Source: Semisulcospira habei
Taxonomy: Eukaryota; Mollusca; Gastropoda; Semisulcospiridae
DNA length: 64,000 bases
Assembly: GCA_036245525.1 (NCBI GenBank)
Contig: BTPG01000008.1
Location: 27,433,568-27,497,567, forward strand
Reading direction: 5' to 3'
The notes under the pieces are model-generated. The model was not told where the DNA came from and made no database searches. It worked only from the letters and a program-made list of their open reading frames with translations. A program made the position numbers and the translations under genes. Of the stretch, positions 63,031 through 64,000 are shown in pieces; positions within the stretch are counted from its first letter, which is position 1; every line of letters starts with the position of its first letter.

Positions 63031-63248
63031 ATGCGACACAAATAACACCTTCACCAGGATCAGACTCTGCATAATCTCGGTCACTAACAGTTTGTAATTC
63101 CGTCTCATAAGCAAATGACTATTTGTGTCACTTGCGGATGAAAACAAATGTTGATGTACGCCGCAATACCGGAAATGAAAGTAAAATTACGACCCGGGCC
63201 ATGACAGCCTGGCAACATCGATTGTGCTCACACAAGCCCGGGAGACAT

Positions 63249-63340
63249 CCCCAGTAGCAAAACATCTTCGGGCCCACGACGGCCGAAGTGGGCCCGCGCA
63301 CAGCTGTGCGCGGGCCCACTTCGGCCGTCGTGGGCCCGAC
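63249..63340. repeat. Hairpin family C copy C12
   Basis: Perfect arms around GCACAGCTGTGC, GAAGTGGGCCC/GGGCCCACTTC; the right end flank is truncated. Confidence 0.94.
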
Positions 63341-63604
63341 CTCCGGCCCGTTCGCCGCCTGCTTGGATAGGTGAGTCACGTAACGGAAGACATGTGGAAG
63401 AGGCTCACACTGAAACTGAAAAACCGACAGCACTGAACTGAAATCCGTTTGTTTTCTGGAAAGACGAATCGGTTCCTGATGTTTACATATTTGTTTGTGA
63501 CAGTCACCACGCTGAGTTCAGTTTATCTGTAAATCTTCCGGCATGACCGTAAGTTATCCTGAGGCTCCGTTGCCCTAAAGTTTCAGACTAACTCCGACCG
63601 ATAG

Positions 63605-63684
63605 GTGTGTTGATGATGTGATTTTGGATCTTAGTTTGCCTCCAGGCCGGCCGTACGGTCCAAAATCACAGACCAACACACATT
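63605..63684. repeat. Hairpin family D copy D21
   Basis: GTGTGTTGATGATGTGATTT and AAAATCACAGACCAACACAC, enlarged loop with GGCCGGCC. Confidence 0.88.
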
Positions 63685-63691
63685 GTGTTAA

Positions 63692-63750
<59 letters not shown>
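63692..63750. repeat. (GT)n microsatellite
   Basis: About 29 GT units directly after hairpin D21. Confidence 0.97.
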
Positions 63751-63967
63751 CTGGTGAGGTACTCCAAACCCGGCTATTGAAATCCGACCCGCTATGACTG
63801 CAGCTGTGAGGATTCGTGTTCCCGCAACCTTTAGAGGGCCTCAGAAACCCAAAGCTGAGAGGTCTGTACTGAGCGGCAGACTCATGAGCAGGCGCTCGTT
63901 TCATCAGTGGTTTCGCGCGCATTGATCCGCGGCCGATCAGTTCAGTTTAATACAACATACCGGCGTC

Positions 63968-64000
63968 ATGGGGAAAATAGCGCTACTAAAACTGTGTCAG
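63968..64000 (+). other. Possible start of a further gene at the window edge
   Basis: ATG in fair context (gcgtcATGGgg) opens a frame MGKIALLKLCQ that runs off the window, in a CpG-containing region (63770-64000) unlike the flanking repeats. Too short to identify. Confidence 0.18.

Overview
The window is animal genomic DNA. It has GT-AG introns, hundreds of bases of (GA)n, (GT)n and (AAT)n microsatellite, LINE, SINE-like and Tc1-like remnants, and an extreme density of short palindromic repeats. Gene content and repeat style (foldback elements with TTAA ends, LINE/SINE tails of simple repeats) suggest a marine mollusc, most likely a gastropod. That placement is inference; no marker gene in the window proves it.

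There are two well-supported genes, both on the + strand. (1) A 22-coding-exon gene, 14599-43209, encodes a NACHT and WD-repeat protein of the NWD1/NWD2 type. All splice phases agree and the exons sum to 5949 nt (1982 residues plus stop). It has an unassigned N-terminal region, a DUF4062-like segment, a NACHT NTPase (mostly in one 1.9 kb exon) and a long C-terminal WD-type region. (2) A two-coding-exon family GT31 (beta-1,3-galactosyltransferase-like) gene, 53013-55121, encodes 412 residues.

Layout: 1-14.5 kb is gene-free and repeat-rich. It includes a 3.3 kb composite retroelement insertion at 5215-8525 with a 13-bp target duplication, and degenerate tandem repeats. 14.6-43.3 kb is the NACHT-WD gene, its introns packed with hairpin elements. 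One intron carries a tandem array containing a DR1-like (AGGTCA-A-GGGTCA) motif. 43.3-53 kb is intergenic, with hairpins, a 130-bp-arm inverted repeat at 46 kb and microsatellites. 53-55.1 kb is the GT31 gene. 56.3-59.0 kb is a decayed minus-strand LINE whose reverse transcriptase region is split by a 1.35 kb Tc1-like element that is itself defective. 59-64 kb is repeat-rich, with no confident gene.

The most striking property is the population of near-perfect DNA palindromes: at least 80 copies falling into about ten sequence families (called A-K here). Most families begin and end with TTAA plus a short imperfect terminal repeat (TTAACCCCTTCACTGCC, TTAACTCATTCAGCCC and similar), the hallmark of piggyBac-type MITEs. 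Copies differ from one another, but base changes in one arm are usually matched in the other arm of the same copy, so pairing is preserved while sequence drifts. Several sit within 5-90 bp of exon boundaries. This symmetric drift in mobile hairpins is the leading candidate for something undescribed.
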